Origin: Isoetes taiwanensis
Lineage: Eukaryota > Streptophyta > Lycopodiopsida > Isoetales > Isoetaceae
Length of the DNA stretch: 64,000 nt
Direction: 5' to 3'
NCBI GenBank assembly: GCA_021234155.1
Contig: JAJEKV010000070.1
Location: 5,959,311 to 6,023,310 of the forward strand
The first letter of the stretch is position 1, and every line of letters begins with the position of its first letter. The notes below the pieces were generated by a model. That model was not told where the DNA came from. It made no database searches and saw only the letters and a program-made list of their open reading frames with translations. Position numbers and translations under genes: made by a program. Below are positions 45,576 to 57,500 of this stretch, piece after piece.

Positions 45576-46536
45576 AGGTTAGCCTGTGGAATGCACACGG
45601 TCTTCACCAGGTTAAGATGGCAGCTACTTGGTCAAATTGGGAGCAACAAGATATTCTTCTGTTCAACGAAACTTGGGAGCACCAGACAAAACCATTACCA
45701 GATTTACCAGGTTTGTTTTAATTGGGAATATATGGAATAAAAAAGAAAACACAATGGGGCGCGGGTTTGGTGGAATAGCAGTATACAACAGAAAAGAAAT
45801 TTCATCAGAAATAGAACTCGTATCTGTAGACAGCAATAAACAATTCATATGGATCAAAATAAGAGGTCTATATTTAGGGGTACGCTATTTTGCTCCGCTA
45901 TCTAATACATATGATAAACAAGGCTATGATAGATCAGATCCATTTCGTGAACTATGTATCGAGGCCATGGAATACAATAAAATAGGAGAAGTAATATTAC
46001 TAGGTGATTTTAATGCAAGAACAGGGCAAAAGCAATCCATGACATTCGAAGATGTTTCGGATGTCCGGTTACAGGAAGTGGAAGAACCATGTTATGAAAG
46101 AATATCAGAGGATCTGATCATGAACTCGATGGGAGAAAAACTTCTAGAATTGTGCACCATCTGCAGTTTGAAAATATTGATTGGCACAAGCTTTTTTCTA
46201 CATTCCGGGAAGTATATATATGAAAATCATGCTGGTTCCAGCACAATAGATTATCTTATTATGAGAAAGACAGATCGGGTCACCAAGTTCAGAATTGGCG
46301 AGTTGCTACCGGAATCAGATCATAAACCCATGTTCTTGGAACTTAAGATCACAGCCAGAAGGAAGAACGAAGCTCAATTCTGTCCGAGACTTAAGATTAA
46401 TCAAAGCTGGAAAGAATCATATGCAAAACAGGTAGAAGAGACAATGGCATCTGTGGAGTGGCAAGGGAAACTTGTTCCAGATGCCAATCAACTCTCAAAG
46501 TGCTGCTGCAAGCTGCAAAACAGGTTTTTGGCCTAA
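45576..46536 (+). pseudogene. Second LINE: endonuclease region
   Basis: LKVSLWNAHGLHQVK (from 45576) gives the Asn motif and LLFNETWEHQ the catalytic Glu. After a frame change near 45680, ILLGDFNARTGQ, STIDYLIM and ESDHKPMFLELK follow in order. The frame ends at 46536 and overlaps the next by ~80 bp, implying another shift. Target-nicking function is presumably lost. Confidence 0.75.
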
Positions 46537-48525
46537 CAAAAAAACGTTCTCAAAGCAAACCAACCAATGCATGGTGGGATGCAGACTGTCAGAAAGCAAG
46601 GGCGGCATTGCCACAGCGATGTGTTCATAAACCAAAGTGGTACAGATCATATTTGAGACAGAAAAAGAGAGCTTATTTTAAGAAAAGGCAATTGGATTTA
46701 GAAGCACAAATTAAGGAAACTCCACAGGGAAAATCAGATGCACCTGTCTTGGACCAGCATGATCTGATGGGTTTGGTTAAGTCAATCTACGCTATAGATG
46801 GGACTGAGAACATGCAATTCCCAGCGCCAGACATAGATCTTTTTTCTGAATCAGAGGTGTATGAGACACAATCAAGCATGGAAAATGGCAAAGCACATGA
46901 TGTGCAAGGCATTTGCATAGAGCTGTTTAAATGGGGAGGCATTCATACTCTCACAAAACTTACCAATGTGCTAAATCAAAACATCAGAGAAGGGCTTCTA
47001 GAAGATTGGACAGTAAACCGAGTGCATCCAATATACAAGGGAGGAGATAAAAATCAAGTCCAGAATTACCGTACAATCTTAATTGGCAGCACATACACTA
47101 AACTTTTAGGAGCGTTGCTGGAGAGGAAACTTAGTACATGGGCGGAAGCTCACGGCAAACGAGCTCCCTCACAAGCTGGTTTTAGAAGAGAACACAATAC
47201 CTTAGATCACGCGCTTACGCTCCGTGTTCTAATTGAGCGAGCTAAAGCACCAAACAGGGCCCTGTATGTGGCTTTCGTGGATTTCACGAAAGCATTTGAC
47301 ACTGTTCCAAGAAAGGAATTGGGAAAAAGAATGATGCAGATTGGGGTCCCAGATGAACTCAAAGGGGCAGTCTCTCAGCTCTACTCTGAGGTGTTAGTAA
47401 CACTATCCCAAGATACATTGACTTTGATAAAAAACAATATAGGTGTTCGCCAAGGCTGCCCGCTATCTCCAATGTTATTTGGCTTATTCATTGATGAACT
47501 TGAGGAGTGGATGCAGGGAAATCATCATGCAGGTACCAGGCTTGGGCAATGTGCGGTCCAATTACTGCTTTATGTGGACGATGTGGTTCTGTTGGCTGAA
47601 AAGAGACATGTCTTACAAGCTCACCTTGACAGGTTAGAGCAATTTTGCATGGCAAGCAAAATGAAAGTCAATGTAAAGAAAACAAAAATTATGCAATTTG
47701 ATACCCAAGATCGGCCAGATTTCATACAAAGGAGAGAAGATAGAAACTGTGGAGTGTTTCAAGTATTTGGGCATAGATTTCGCTGCAAAATACACATGGA
47801 AGGAGTGTATTCAAAGAAGGGTGACAGGTGGAAAATCTGCTCTATATGCCATGCTTTCGAAATGTGCCAAACTTTTTCTCTGGGATTGGGATCTCAGGAA
47901 AATGCTTTTCAAGGTTTTGGTACAAACGGTAATCCTTTATGGGTCACCAATCTGGGGACCGAAAATATCTCAGAAATTATGGGGGCATGTCAAATCTGTT
48001 CAGAAGTTATTTATCTGCGGAGAATTGGGCATTAAACATACTATTCCATATGCAATCATTCTGGCGGAGACTGGCATGTTCCCTCTTGAGCTAGAAGCTT
48101 TATATCAGGCAATCAATTTCGTTAACAGAATTGAAGAACAACCAGAAAGCAGACTTTCTTATCAAGCATTACAAATATCAACAGAGCAGGGATGGTTCCG
48201 AGACATCCAAGAATGGGCCAGCAAATGGGGGATTACACATACAAATTGGCCGAAGGGGAAGAAGGAGACACGAGTTTTGCTCCAAGAGCTGGCTATTGAC
48301 AAACTTTGGGCCACACTAGGGCGCAGGATGTCGCATTATAAAAATACAGTAAACACCATGACAGATTACGTGGAGCAAGCATACCTATCCGCATACATGC
48401 CAAGAAGAACCAGACAATTGATATCCAGATACCGGGTCAGCTCACACAAACTGGAAATCGAAGTGGGCAGATGGCTCAAAACACCCATTGAGAATCGGGT
48501 CTGCAAGTTGTGCGACTTGGCGTAG
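46458..48525 (+). pseudogene. Second LINE: reverse transcriptase region
   Basis: Motifs in order: NGKAHDVQGICIELFKWGG, RVHPIYKGGDKNQVQNYR, PSQAGFRREHNTLDH, FVDFTKAFDTVPRKEL, GVRQGCPLSPMLFGLF, and YVDD at 47571-47582. A frameshift near 47695-47710 moves the thumb and C-terminal part (VECFKYLGIDFAAKYTWKEC) into the frame ending at 48525 with KLCDLA. A further open piece at 48524-48661 (REKYNIHVGRFSS) looks like the original C-terminus, so bases around the Cys motif have been lost. Confidence 0.8.
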
Positions 48526-48714
48526 CTTATACAGATATCAGAGAAAAGTACAATATCCACGTTGGAAGATTTAGTTCCCTCTTTACATTAGATTTAGAAG
48601 AAACTGGATGTTATATTAAAACAATAGATGAACATCGTTCATTTCTATTGAGAACCTTGTGAAAATAATGTTTGTTTTCAGGCTCTTTGGCCTTCAAGGC
48701 CCCACAGGGCAATG

Positions 48715-48716
<2 letters not shown>

Positions 48717-48745
<29 letters not shown>
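48717..48745 (+). repeat. (TAA)n tail of the second LINE
   Basis: About ten TAA units mark the 3' end of the inserted LINE. The sequence after them (TTTTGTCTACTTC) belongs to the L1. Confidence 0.8.
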
Positions 48746-48746
<1 letters not shown>

Positions 48747-48881
48747 TTTTGTCTACTTCTCTATTCCTTTTTTGGTGGTGAAAAATCTAGGGACATCTTG
48801 TTTCAACGATCTCTGCTATTCTTAGCAAGTCATCCATGTATTGTTTTTCTTGATTAATGGAAAAACCAATTCTTACTCTCT

Positions 48882-48910
<29 letters not shown>

Positions 48911-48914
<4 letters not shown>

Positions 48915-50880
48915 ATGAAGCACCTCTAAAACAATGCTACATTTTGTTTGACCATGTGAGGTAAGTCATAAGCTAGAGCGTTGTAAGAATTCTTCTATTC
49001 TAGTTCTAAGTTGAAGATGAAGCGCATCTCGTGAGTAAGACAATGTTATGCTTTGTTTGACCATGTAAAGTAAGTCATAAGCTAGAGCATTGTAAGAATT
49101 CTTCTATTCTAGTTCTAAGTTGAAGATGAAGCGCATCTAATGAGGGCATAACATTGCTTCCTTTTGCCTGGTTAGATGAATATGGCTGGCTTCCACGAGA
49201 AACCCCACCATATCTTTCATATTCTTCTTTATGCTACCCTCATTTCCCGCAACAGCCAATGAGCCCCTGCAAACTCCTCCAACATGCAGAGATTGCCGAT
49301 GATGGCATTATATACTGCCACACTAGGAGTGCATCCCCTTGTAACCATTTCTTGAAATAATTGCCAAGCTTCATCTGCTCTGTTCTCTTTGTAGAAGGCA
49401 CTGATGAGAATGGCATATACACCTGTACTTGGGGGACAATCAGTTGCTTTCATTGTTTGCAGAAGCTCCTGAGCATCATCTAATCATTTTTATGGCAAAG
49501 CCCATCTAGCAAGACAAGGTATGAGAAACCCCACCTATATCTTTCATGTTCTTCTTTTGTGCTATCGTAGGAGATTTCATATATAGAATAAGAAATCAAG
49601 CTAGAACTTGTGTTTATATTCTTAATCATGAAGCGCCTCTAAGACAATGCTATGTTTTTGTTCGACCATGTGAGGTAAGTCATAAGCTAGAGCATTGTAA
49701 GAATTCTTCTATTCTAGTTCTAAGCTGAAGATGAAGCGCATCTCATGAGAGAGACAATGCTACGTTTTGTTCGACCATGTGAGGTAAGTCATGAGCTAGA
49801 GCATTGTAAGAATTCTTCTATCTTAATTCTAAGTTGAAGATGAAGCGCACTCATGAGGGCATAGCATAGAAACTTTGCGATGGTTGCTTCATTTTGCCTG
49901 GTTAGATGGATACGGCTGGCTTCCATAAGAAACCCCACCATATCTTTCCTGTTCTTCTTTTGTGCTACCCTCATTGCCTGCAGCAACCAATGAGCCCCTG
50001 TAAACTTCTCCAGCATACATAGATTGCCGATGATGGCGTTATATACTGCCACACTAGGAGTGCATCCCCTTATAACCATTCCTTGAAATAATTGCCAAGC
50101 TTCATCTGCTCTGTTCTCTTTGTAGAAGGCACAGATGAGCATGGCATATACACCTGCACTTGGGGGACAATTAGTTGCGTTCATTGTTTGCAGAAGCTCC
50201 TTAGCATCATCTAATCGTTTTTTATGGCAAAGCCCATCTAGCAAGACAAGGTACGAGAAACCCCACCATATCTTTCATGCTCTTCTTTTGTGCTATTGTG
50301 GGAGATTTCATGTATAGAATAAAACATCAAGCTAGAACTTGTGTTTAGATTCTTAATCGTGAAGCATCTCTAAGACAATGCTTCATTTTGTTCGACCATG
50401 TGAGGTAAGTCATAAGCTAGAGCGTTGTAAGGATTCTTCTATTCTAGTTCTAAGTTGAAGATGAAGCGCATCTCATGAGAGAGACAATGCTACGTTTTAT
50501 TCGACCATGTGAGGTAAGTCATAAGCTAGAGCATTGTAAGAATGCTTCTATTCTAGTTCTAAGTTGGATGAAGCGCATCTCATGAGGGCATAGCATAGAA
50601 ACTTTGCGATGGTTGCTTCCTTTTGCCTGGTTAGATGGATATGGCTGGCTTCCACGAAAAACCCCACCATATCTTTCATGTTCTTCTTTTATGCTACCCT
50701 CATTTGCTGCAGCAGCCAATGAGCCTCTATAAACTTCTCCAACATGCAGAGATTGCCGATGATGGCATTGTATATTGCCACACTAGGAGTGCATCCCCTT
50801 GTAACCATTTCTTGAAATAATTGCCAAGCATCATCTGCTATGTTCTCTTTGTAGAAGGCACTAATGAGCATGGCATATAC
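48911..50880 (-). repeat. ~730-bp tandem units carrying a P-class PPR fragment
   Basis: The word GCCACACTAGGAG recurs at 49317, 50048 and 50777, giving periods of 731 and 729 bp. Each unit encodes on the minus strand a P-class PPR piece (PPSAGVYAMLISAFYKENRA, GCTPSVAVYNAIIGNLC, AHWLLQAMRVA). The middle unit is open longest (49789-50244, 151 codons from a possible start). In units 1 and 3 the frame is shorter. No unit has a full gene, so these are pseudogene pieces multiplied in tandem. Sub-repeats (AGCTAGAGCATTGTAAGAAT) also occur within units. Confidence 0.8.
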
Positions 50881-50884
50881 ACTT

Positions 50885-51270
50885 GCACTGTGACGTTCCT
50901 AACCGACATGCCCTTAACCAACTGGGCAAAACCGTCTAGACGTTTATGAGTAGTTGCTTCTACCCATATATGCCGGTGTCTCGGGAACGCCCCACAGGCA
51001 CATGCCAGGATCGAATACTCAAGCGGTCTACCATGGGCCCGTTTCTCTCCCACTAGACTATGCTCGTCCTCGAGCATCCAAGGCTATACCATGTCACAAT
51101 GATTACTAAGTCTTTGCAAATTACCTATGCATATAGGCACCCATGGAGACTCGAACTCGAGACCTGCTCTGATACGAACTGTGACAGGCCCGGCCTGTTA
51201 ACCTCTCGGTAATTGGAGATCCCATCGATCTCTACCGTTGGATCTACTTAACCCTTGGAACTCAAGAAAT
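50885..51270 (-). mobile_element. Retroelement remnant with tRNA-like boxes
   Basis: On the minus strand GTATCAGAGCAGG (near 51165) resembles an initiator-Met primer site. It is followed by GAGTTCGAGTC, and further on A-box-like ATAGTCTAGTGGGAGAG and B-box-like TATTCGATCC. Either an LTR edge or a SINE head could explain this. It lies where the third PPR unit is broken off at 50885. Confidence 0.3.
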
Positions 51271-51348
51271 TGATACATGCTTACTGCCCATTACTCCGCA
51301 ATATTCCCGCACACAATGAATGATCTTAATAATTCTAACTTCAAGCCC

Positions 51349-51466
<118 letters not shown>

Positions 51467-51639
51467 CAATTTAACCTAAATAAAGCATTAGTATTTTATT
51501 AGCGTATTGAAAAAATTAAATCCTTACCTGGAAGAGGTGCCAAGTTGTTTTGCAAGAACAACACATTTTGCTAGGAGTGTACATGCAAAACAAAAAATTC
51601 AATGATTAGAAAGAAATAGTATAAAAAAACTAATAAGGA

Positions 51640-51960
51640 AAAATTTTGGAAAGAAGAAGGGTCTCGTCTTTTAACGACGTCTTCTTAGATGGGAAAAAAA
51701 TTAGAAGAAGAATGGAAGAATTCCGAAGAAGAAAAGGCTAAGAAGAAGAGGAGGAACCCGAAAATGGGGAGGAAGAATACGAAGAAGATGAAGCGCAAGA
51801 GGAGGATTAAGAGTAAGAATTTGAATAAGAGGAGGAAGAAGTAGTATAAGAGGAGGAAGAATCGAAGAAGAAGATGACAAAGGGAATGGAAGAATATGTA
51901 TGGAAGAAGGATGCAAGAATGGAAGAAGAAGAATGTTGAAGGAAGAACAAACAACAAATA
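51640..51960. repeat. Purine-rich GAAGAAGAGGA tract
   Basis: The plus strand is about 80% purine over ~300 bp with irregular GAAGAAGAGG words. The long Ser/Leu/Phe-rich ORFs on the minus strand follow from this composition. Confidence 0.7.
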
Positions 51961-52129
51961 CAAAAAGCCCTAAATCTACCCAAAAACAAGTTTAGATTCA
52001 AAAAACGAGTTGGTTGATCCGTGCACATACCTTATGAAGCTTGTCTTACACTTAGAATAGACCCCAAAGTAGATCCGCGCCGAAAATCGCCTCAAAAAAC
52101 GCTCCTCCATAAGCTTTGCTTGCTCGAAA

Positions 52130-52260
52130 ATAAGCGGCGGGATTACCGCCTGTTTTCGATTTAAATCAAGGTCGTCGTTTAACGACGTGTTGACGCCGTT
52201 TAAACGACGACACAAAATGTTGTTGAACGACGTTTGTAACGACGTTTTTTTTTTTTACGA
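52130..52260. repeat. AACGACGT short repeat cluster
   Basis: AACGAC words recur about six times (for example 52179, 52203, 52226 and 52240) around a GTTTAAAC palindrome near 52198. A further AACGACGTC is at 51674. It may be an element end; no partner end was identified. Confidence 0.5.
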
Positions 52261-52594
52261 CGACCAATTTTTTTTTTTATTTATTTTTATTTATTTTTTT
52301 TTGAATAGTATAGAATGCATGTACACTTGATACATGGGTTTATTTGACTTGTTACACCCGTTGAAGTTATGAAATATACCACCATGAGAATGTTCAATGT
52401 TTTGTGGTACATCCGTTGAGCTATGAGGTATATAATACGATGATGATAACTAGTAATACCTTACATGCTATGATAACTAATACCTTACCAACATGCAAAG
52501 ATGTATTATCTTAAAATTTTATTTTGTTAGATTTAAAAAGGTTAGGTTTCCACCAATAGTATATGTAGCTATGTGTTCGTTTGTTACGACGACA

Positions 52595-52675
52595 TATATA
52601 TACAAGAAATTTAATGCGTCCTACGGCGCATTGTTCCAGTTTTAGCATGTGCCTAGTGGCGTGACGTTAAAACTA

Positions 52676-52706
<31 letters not shown>

Positions 52707-53875
52707 AATTTTATAAGATTCCCTAGATTTTCCAAGATTTTATGAAGATCCCCTTAGATTCGCTTAGGATTCATTTAGATTTTATGAGATTGCCCTAGGT
52801 TCCCTTACATTACATGAGATTCAAAGAGATTCTATAAATATTCCCTTACATACTCTAAGATTTCATCAACATTTTCTTAGATTCCCTTAGATTTTATGAA
52901 GATTCCTTTAGATCCCCCAAATTTTAAGAGATTCCCTTAGGCTTGTAAATATTTTCCTACATTCTCTTACATTTTATAAGATTTTCTTACATTTTATTAG
53001 ATTCTTCTGGATTCCTTTACATTCTAGAACTTTTTAGAACATTCTAAGACTTTCTGGAACATTCTAAGACTTTCAATACATTCTAGAACTTTCTGGAAGT
53101 ATTTCCCTAGATTTCCTTACATTCCCGTAGATTCCCCTACATTCTAGAACATTCTAAAACTTATTAGAACAATTTAGAACTTTTTGGAAGAATTTTCTTA
53201 GATCCCCCCTAGATTCTCTTATGTTCTAGAACTTTCTAGAAGATTCTAGAACTTTCTAGAGCCTTCCAGAACATTCTAGAACTTTCTTGAATTAGTCTGA
53301 ATATTATAGGCTATTTTATCTTAATGGCAACATTACCCTTAAGTATATTTGAAACATAAATTATTCATTGAATTAATGCTTGGTCTAGTGGTTAGAGCGG
53401 GGGGTGTGGGGGGTTGAGGACCAGGGTTCAAATCCCCCCAATAACATAAAAAATTTTAAAAGCCTTTCCTTAAGGGACGAGCATTCAACATGAGCCTTAA
53501 GATCTTAGACTCGATCAACGATCAAGATCTCACCATATAAAAGCAATATGAGCCGTAGGATCTGTCACATATAATTCCCAAAGCCATGTGGACCGTAGGA
53601 TATGTGCCAAGCCACCTGAGCCATAAAATCTCAGGATCTGTCACATATAATTCCCAAAGCCATGTGGACCGTAGGATATGTGCCAAGCCACCTGAGCCAT
53701 AAAATCTCGGATCGACGATCAGGATCAAATCAACATGGACCGTAGGATCGTTAAATATAGTCTATATAAGAACCCCCAACCCATCTGGGCCTTAGGATAC
53801 GTCCCAAAGCCACGTGAGCCATAGGATCTCGGATCAACGGTCGGATTCAATGGAACAAACATAAGAACATATATA
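52595..53875 (+). mobile_element. HSE/pol III composite repeat element, copy 2
   Basis: Same start (ACAAGAAATTTAATGCGTCC) and end (ACAAACATAAGAACATATAT) as copy 1, with a (TATC)n run at 52676-52706 near the start. It contains the GATTCCCTTAGATT repeat zone, an HSE-like array, a pol III head at 53385-53442 (A box TGGTCTAGTGGTTAGAG, B box GGGTTCAAATCCC) and a body in which a ~75-bp piece is duplicated (53565-53710). Copy 3 follows directly. Confidence 0.6.
53021..53297. promoter_or_regulatory. Phased heat-shock-element-like array, copy 2
   Basis: From 53224 to about 53292 TTC and GAA triplets alternate at 5-bp steps for fourteen positions with one or two changes. A looser stretch lies at 53021-53100. 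It occupies the same place ahead of the pol III head as in copy 1. Confidence 0.65.
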
Positions 53876-54528
53876 ATACAAGAAAATTAATACGTCCTAT
53901 GGCGCATTGTTCCAGTTTTAGCATGTTCTTACGGTGCAAGGCCCTGTAGTGCTCTAGATAACCAACGGTTCCACTGAGATTCTCTTGTGATTCCTCTATA
54001 TTCTTCAACATTCTATGTATTATATTTAGCATTCATGAAGATTCCCCTATATTCTCTTAGAATTTTCTATTTTGATTGAGGTGCTCACCCATGAGCATTT
54101 AAAACCTTCCAAAATAATCTATTTTGGATCTGTGCAACATTTTTTCGTTAGACTTGTATATTTTCCTAGGTTCTCTTACAATTTATGAGATTTCCTTATA
54201 TTCCTTTTAATTCTCCTGGATTCCCTTACATTCCAGAAATTTCTAGAACATTTTAGAACTTTCTGGAATATTTTGAAATCCATTTTATCTTAATTAGCAT
54301 ATTACCCTTAAGTATGTTTGAAACATAAATTCTTTATAGAATTAATGCTTGGTCTAGTGGTTAAAGTGGGGGGTTTGGGGGGTTGAGGACTAGGGTTCGA
54401 ATCCCCCCAATAATATAAAAAATTTTAAAAGCCTTTCCTTAAGGAACGAGCATTCAATATGAGCCTTAGGATCTTAGACTCAATCAATGATCAAGATCTC
54501 ACCATATAAAAGCAGTATGAGCCGTAGG
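53873..54528 (+). mobile_element. HSE/pol III composite repeat element, copy 3, truncated
   Basis: It shares the start sequence and a short HSE-like patch (54232-54275). The pol III head at 54348-54406 has A and B boxes (TGGTCTAGTGGTTAAAG, GGGTTCGAATCCC). The body stops at GAGCCGTAGGA (54527), where the 1.1-kb satellite begins. Confidence 0.6.
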
Positions 54529-57500
54529 ACCCAAAACGCAAACTTGCTAGAACCTGGAAACTCATAGGGTTTACGTTTCGGAGGCTCTATCCTTGTCAGA
54601 TTTACTAGGACCTTGCGCCGTGTCTTGACGTAGAGGGGGGGTGTTGACGCCAGAGCACGGATTCTAAAAACCACCCGGAAGCAGCTTGCCCCAAAAGTCC
54701 TCTCCCGAAGACCCTGGCGACGGACGGACAACTTCCCCTCTCCGGAACCGTGATCTGTCTCTGCCAATGGACTCAGAACGTCGACATTGCCCTAGGGACC
54801 AAGTTTTATGGCCAGAAGCCCACCCCTTCTCGAAGAAGCGCCAAACTATCTCATGTGCAACACACTCGTAGTCAATTGGCCTAGGAGGTGGCTGCTGAAT
54901 ACTGCAATGTAGGGCGTAAGTGTTTCTTTCTTTTGCAAAACCGACCGTGTAACTTGGTCCCTAGGGTAATTTTGGCATTCCAGACGATGTGGCGAAGTCG
55001 AATCGCCATTTTGGAGCCTCCGCAATGTCCGAACGACAAAATACTTTGGTTTCTACATTGTCGCCCGCAGGACGCTTCGCGGTTTGATATGTTATCCCGG
55101 ACGGATGTTGGATTTTTTTGGACCTTCTTGGACCAGGTTTCTTGAACAAAGGATTCAACGGTCGGATGCGGGAACCGAGATCCGGGAGTGTGGTCTTTAG
55201 CGTCGCCCCGAGCTATTGCCAGAAAGGCTGACTCGAGAAGCTTTTTGGGGCTCGCCTCCTGGGGTTCGGACTCTCCCCTCTAATGAAGAGGCCTTGCAAG
55301 GTCCTAGCCTTGTTTGACTTGGGCAAGTGTGCCCGGCTCGGCCCCCAACAACAACAGCTGCCCGGACCGTTCTAATGCAAACTATTTGATCTAAGCCTTA
55401 TCCAAAATTTTTGAAAGTTGGACTGTATGTTGGCGATGACTTAGGAAGCTAGCTGACAAAAAATCAGAATTTAAGTCCGTACTATGCATTAATTACGAAT
55501 TTACGAATGTCTTGCTCTTGCAAAAGTGGCCCCCGACTTCTAAGCGCCACAACGGGAGGAGTGCAGGTCCAAACTCCATTCCGTCGGTTCCCTTGCTTCG
55601 GCGTTCTTAATCGCATGTGATCGGCCACGCCCCAAGTGCAAAAGACCAAAACTTCGGCACCTAAAAACGCAAACCTTGCTAGAACACGGAAACTCATAGG
55701 GTTTACGTTTGAAGGCTCTATCCTTGTCGATTTGACTAGGACCTTCTTGCCCGTGTCTTGGCGTAGGGGGGGTGTTGACGCTGGACCACGGACCCTAAAA
55801 CCACCCGAAGCGGCTTGCCCCAAAAGTCCTCTCCCGAAGACCCTGGCGACGGACGGACAACTTCCCCTCTCCGGAACCGTGATCTGTCTCTGCCAATGGA
55901 CTCAGAACGTCGAGATTGCCCTAGGGACCAAGTTTTATGGCCAGAAGCCCACCCCTTCTCGAAGAAGCGCCAAACTATCTCATGTGCAACACACTTTCGT
56001 AGTCAATTGGCCTAGGAGGTGGGCTGCTGAATCTTTGCAATGTAGGGCGTAAGTGTTTTCTTTCTCTTGCAAAACTGACCGTGTAACTTGGTCCCTAGGG
56101 TAATTTTGGCATTCTGGACGATGTGGCGAAGTCGAATCGCCATTTTGGAGCCTCCGCAATGTCCGAACGACAAAATACTTTGCTTTCTACAATCGCCGCC
56201 AGCGGGGCGCTTCGCGGTTTGATATGTTATCCCGGACGGATGTTGGATTTTTTTGGACCTTCTCGGACCAGGTTCCTTGAACAAAGGATTCAATGGTTGG
56301 ATACGGGAACCGAGATCCGGGAGTGTGGTCTTTAGCGTCGCCCCGGGCGAGCGCCGCGAGAAAAGGCTGCCTCGAAGCTTTTTGGGGCTCGCCTCACGGG
56401 GTTCTGGACTCTCTCCCCTCTAATGAGGAGGCCTTGCAAGGTCCCCGCCTTGTTTGACTTGGGCAAGTGTGCCGCCGGCTGCCCAACAACAGTCGCCCTG
56501 ACCGTTCTAATGCAAACTATTTGATCTAAACCTTATCCAAAATTTTTGAAAGTTGGCCTGTATGTTGGCGATGACTTAGGAAGCTAGCTGACAAAAAATC
56601 AGAATTTAAGTGCGTACTATGCATTAATTACGAATTTACGAATGTCTTACTACTGCAAAAGTGGCCCCTGACTTCTAACTGCCACAACGGGAGGAGTACA
56701 GGTCCAAACTCCATTCCATCAGTTCCCCTTGCTTCGCGTTCTCAACTGCATGTGATCGGCCACGTCCCAAGTGCAAAAGACCAAAACTCGGCACCCAAAA
56801 CGCAAACCTTGCTAGAACCTGGAAACTCATAGGGTTTACGTTTCGGAGGCTCTATCCTTGTCAGATTTGACTAGGACCTTGCGCCGTGTCTTGACGTAGA
56901 GGGGGGGTGTTGACGCCAGAGCACGGACCCTAAAAACCACCCGGAAGCAGCTTGCCCCAAAAGTCCTCTCCCGAAGACCCTGGCGACGGAAGGACAACTT
57001 CCCCTCTCCGGAACCGTGATCTGTCTCTGCCAATGGACTCAGAACGTCGACATTGCCCCTTGGACCAAGTTTTGTGGCCAGAAGCCCACCCCTTCTCGAA
57101 GAAGCGCCAAACTTCTCATGTGCAACACACTCGTAGTCAATTGGCCTAGGAGGTGGCTGCTGAATACTGCAATGTAGGGCGTAAGTGTTTCTTTCTTTTG
57201 CAAAACTGACCGTGTAACTTGGTCCCTAGGGTAATTTTCGCATTCCGGACGATGTGGCGAAGTCGAATCGCCATTTTGGAGCCTCCGCAATGTCCGAACG
57301 ACAAAATACTTTGGTTTCTACACTGTCGCCCGCAGGACGCTTCGCGGTTTGATATGTTATCCCGGACGGATGTTGGATTTTTTTGGACCTTCTCGGACCA
57401 GGTTCCTTGAACAAAGGATTCAATGGTCGGATATGAGAACCGAGATCCGGGAGTGTGGTCTTTAGCGTACGCCCCCCCGGCGGAGCGCTGCCAGGAAAGG

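Larger units (their letters stand above)
45450..48747 (+). mobile_element. Second LINE, non-L1 clade, with (TAA)n tail
   Basis: A separate non-LTR element lies inside the 3' part of the L1. It carries an APE endonuclease, a reverse transcriptase with YVDD, a C-terminal Cys motif, and ends at a run of TAA triplets (48717-48745). The A-tailed L1 3' UTR resumes after it. TAA tails and the overall layout suggest an I- or related-clade LINE rather than L1 or RTE; this is inference. The 5' border is approximate and no target duplication was found. Confidence 0.7.
32887..48910 (+). mobile_element. L1-type LINE with 14-bp TSD and nested insertions
   Basis: The target duplication AATTATGAAGCACC at 32873-32886 and 48911-48924 flanks the element, which ends in ~29 A (48882-48910). 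Inside, in order, are a 5' region, ORF1 with a DUF4283-like RNA-binding domain and a Cys-rich knuckle, and ORF2 with APE endonuclease, reverse transcriptase and zf-RVT-type domains. Removing the nested insertions (34315-35116, 36344-36942, 38269-41930 and ~45450-48747) leaves about 7.5 kb, a normal plant L1 size. Four in-frame stops and at least two frameshifts in ORF2 show it is dead. Confidence 0.85.

Noticed and set aside
51685-52028. Leu/Ser/Phe-rich minus-strand ORFs that look like membrane proteins
   Set aside because: They arise from the purine-rich tract on the plus strand and overlap each other in several frames.
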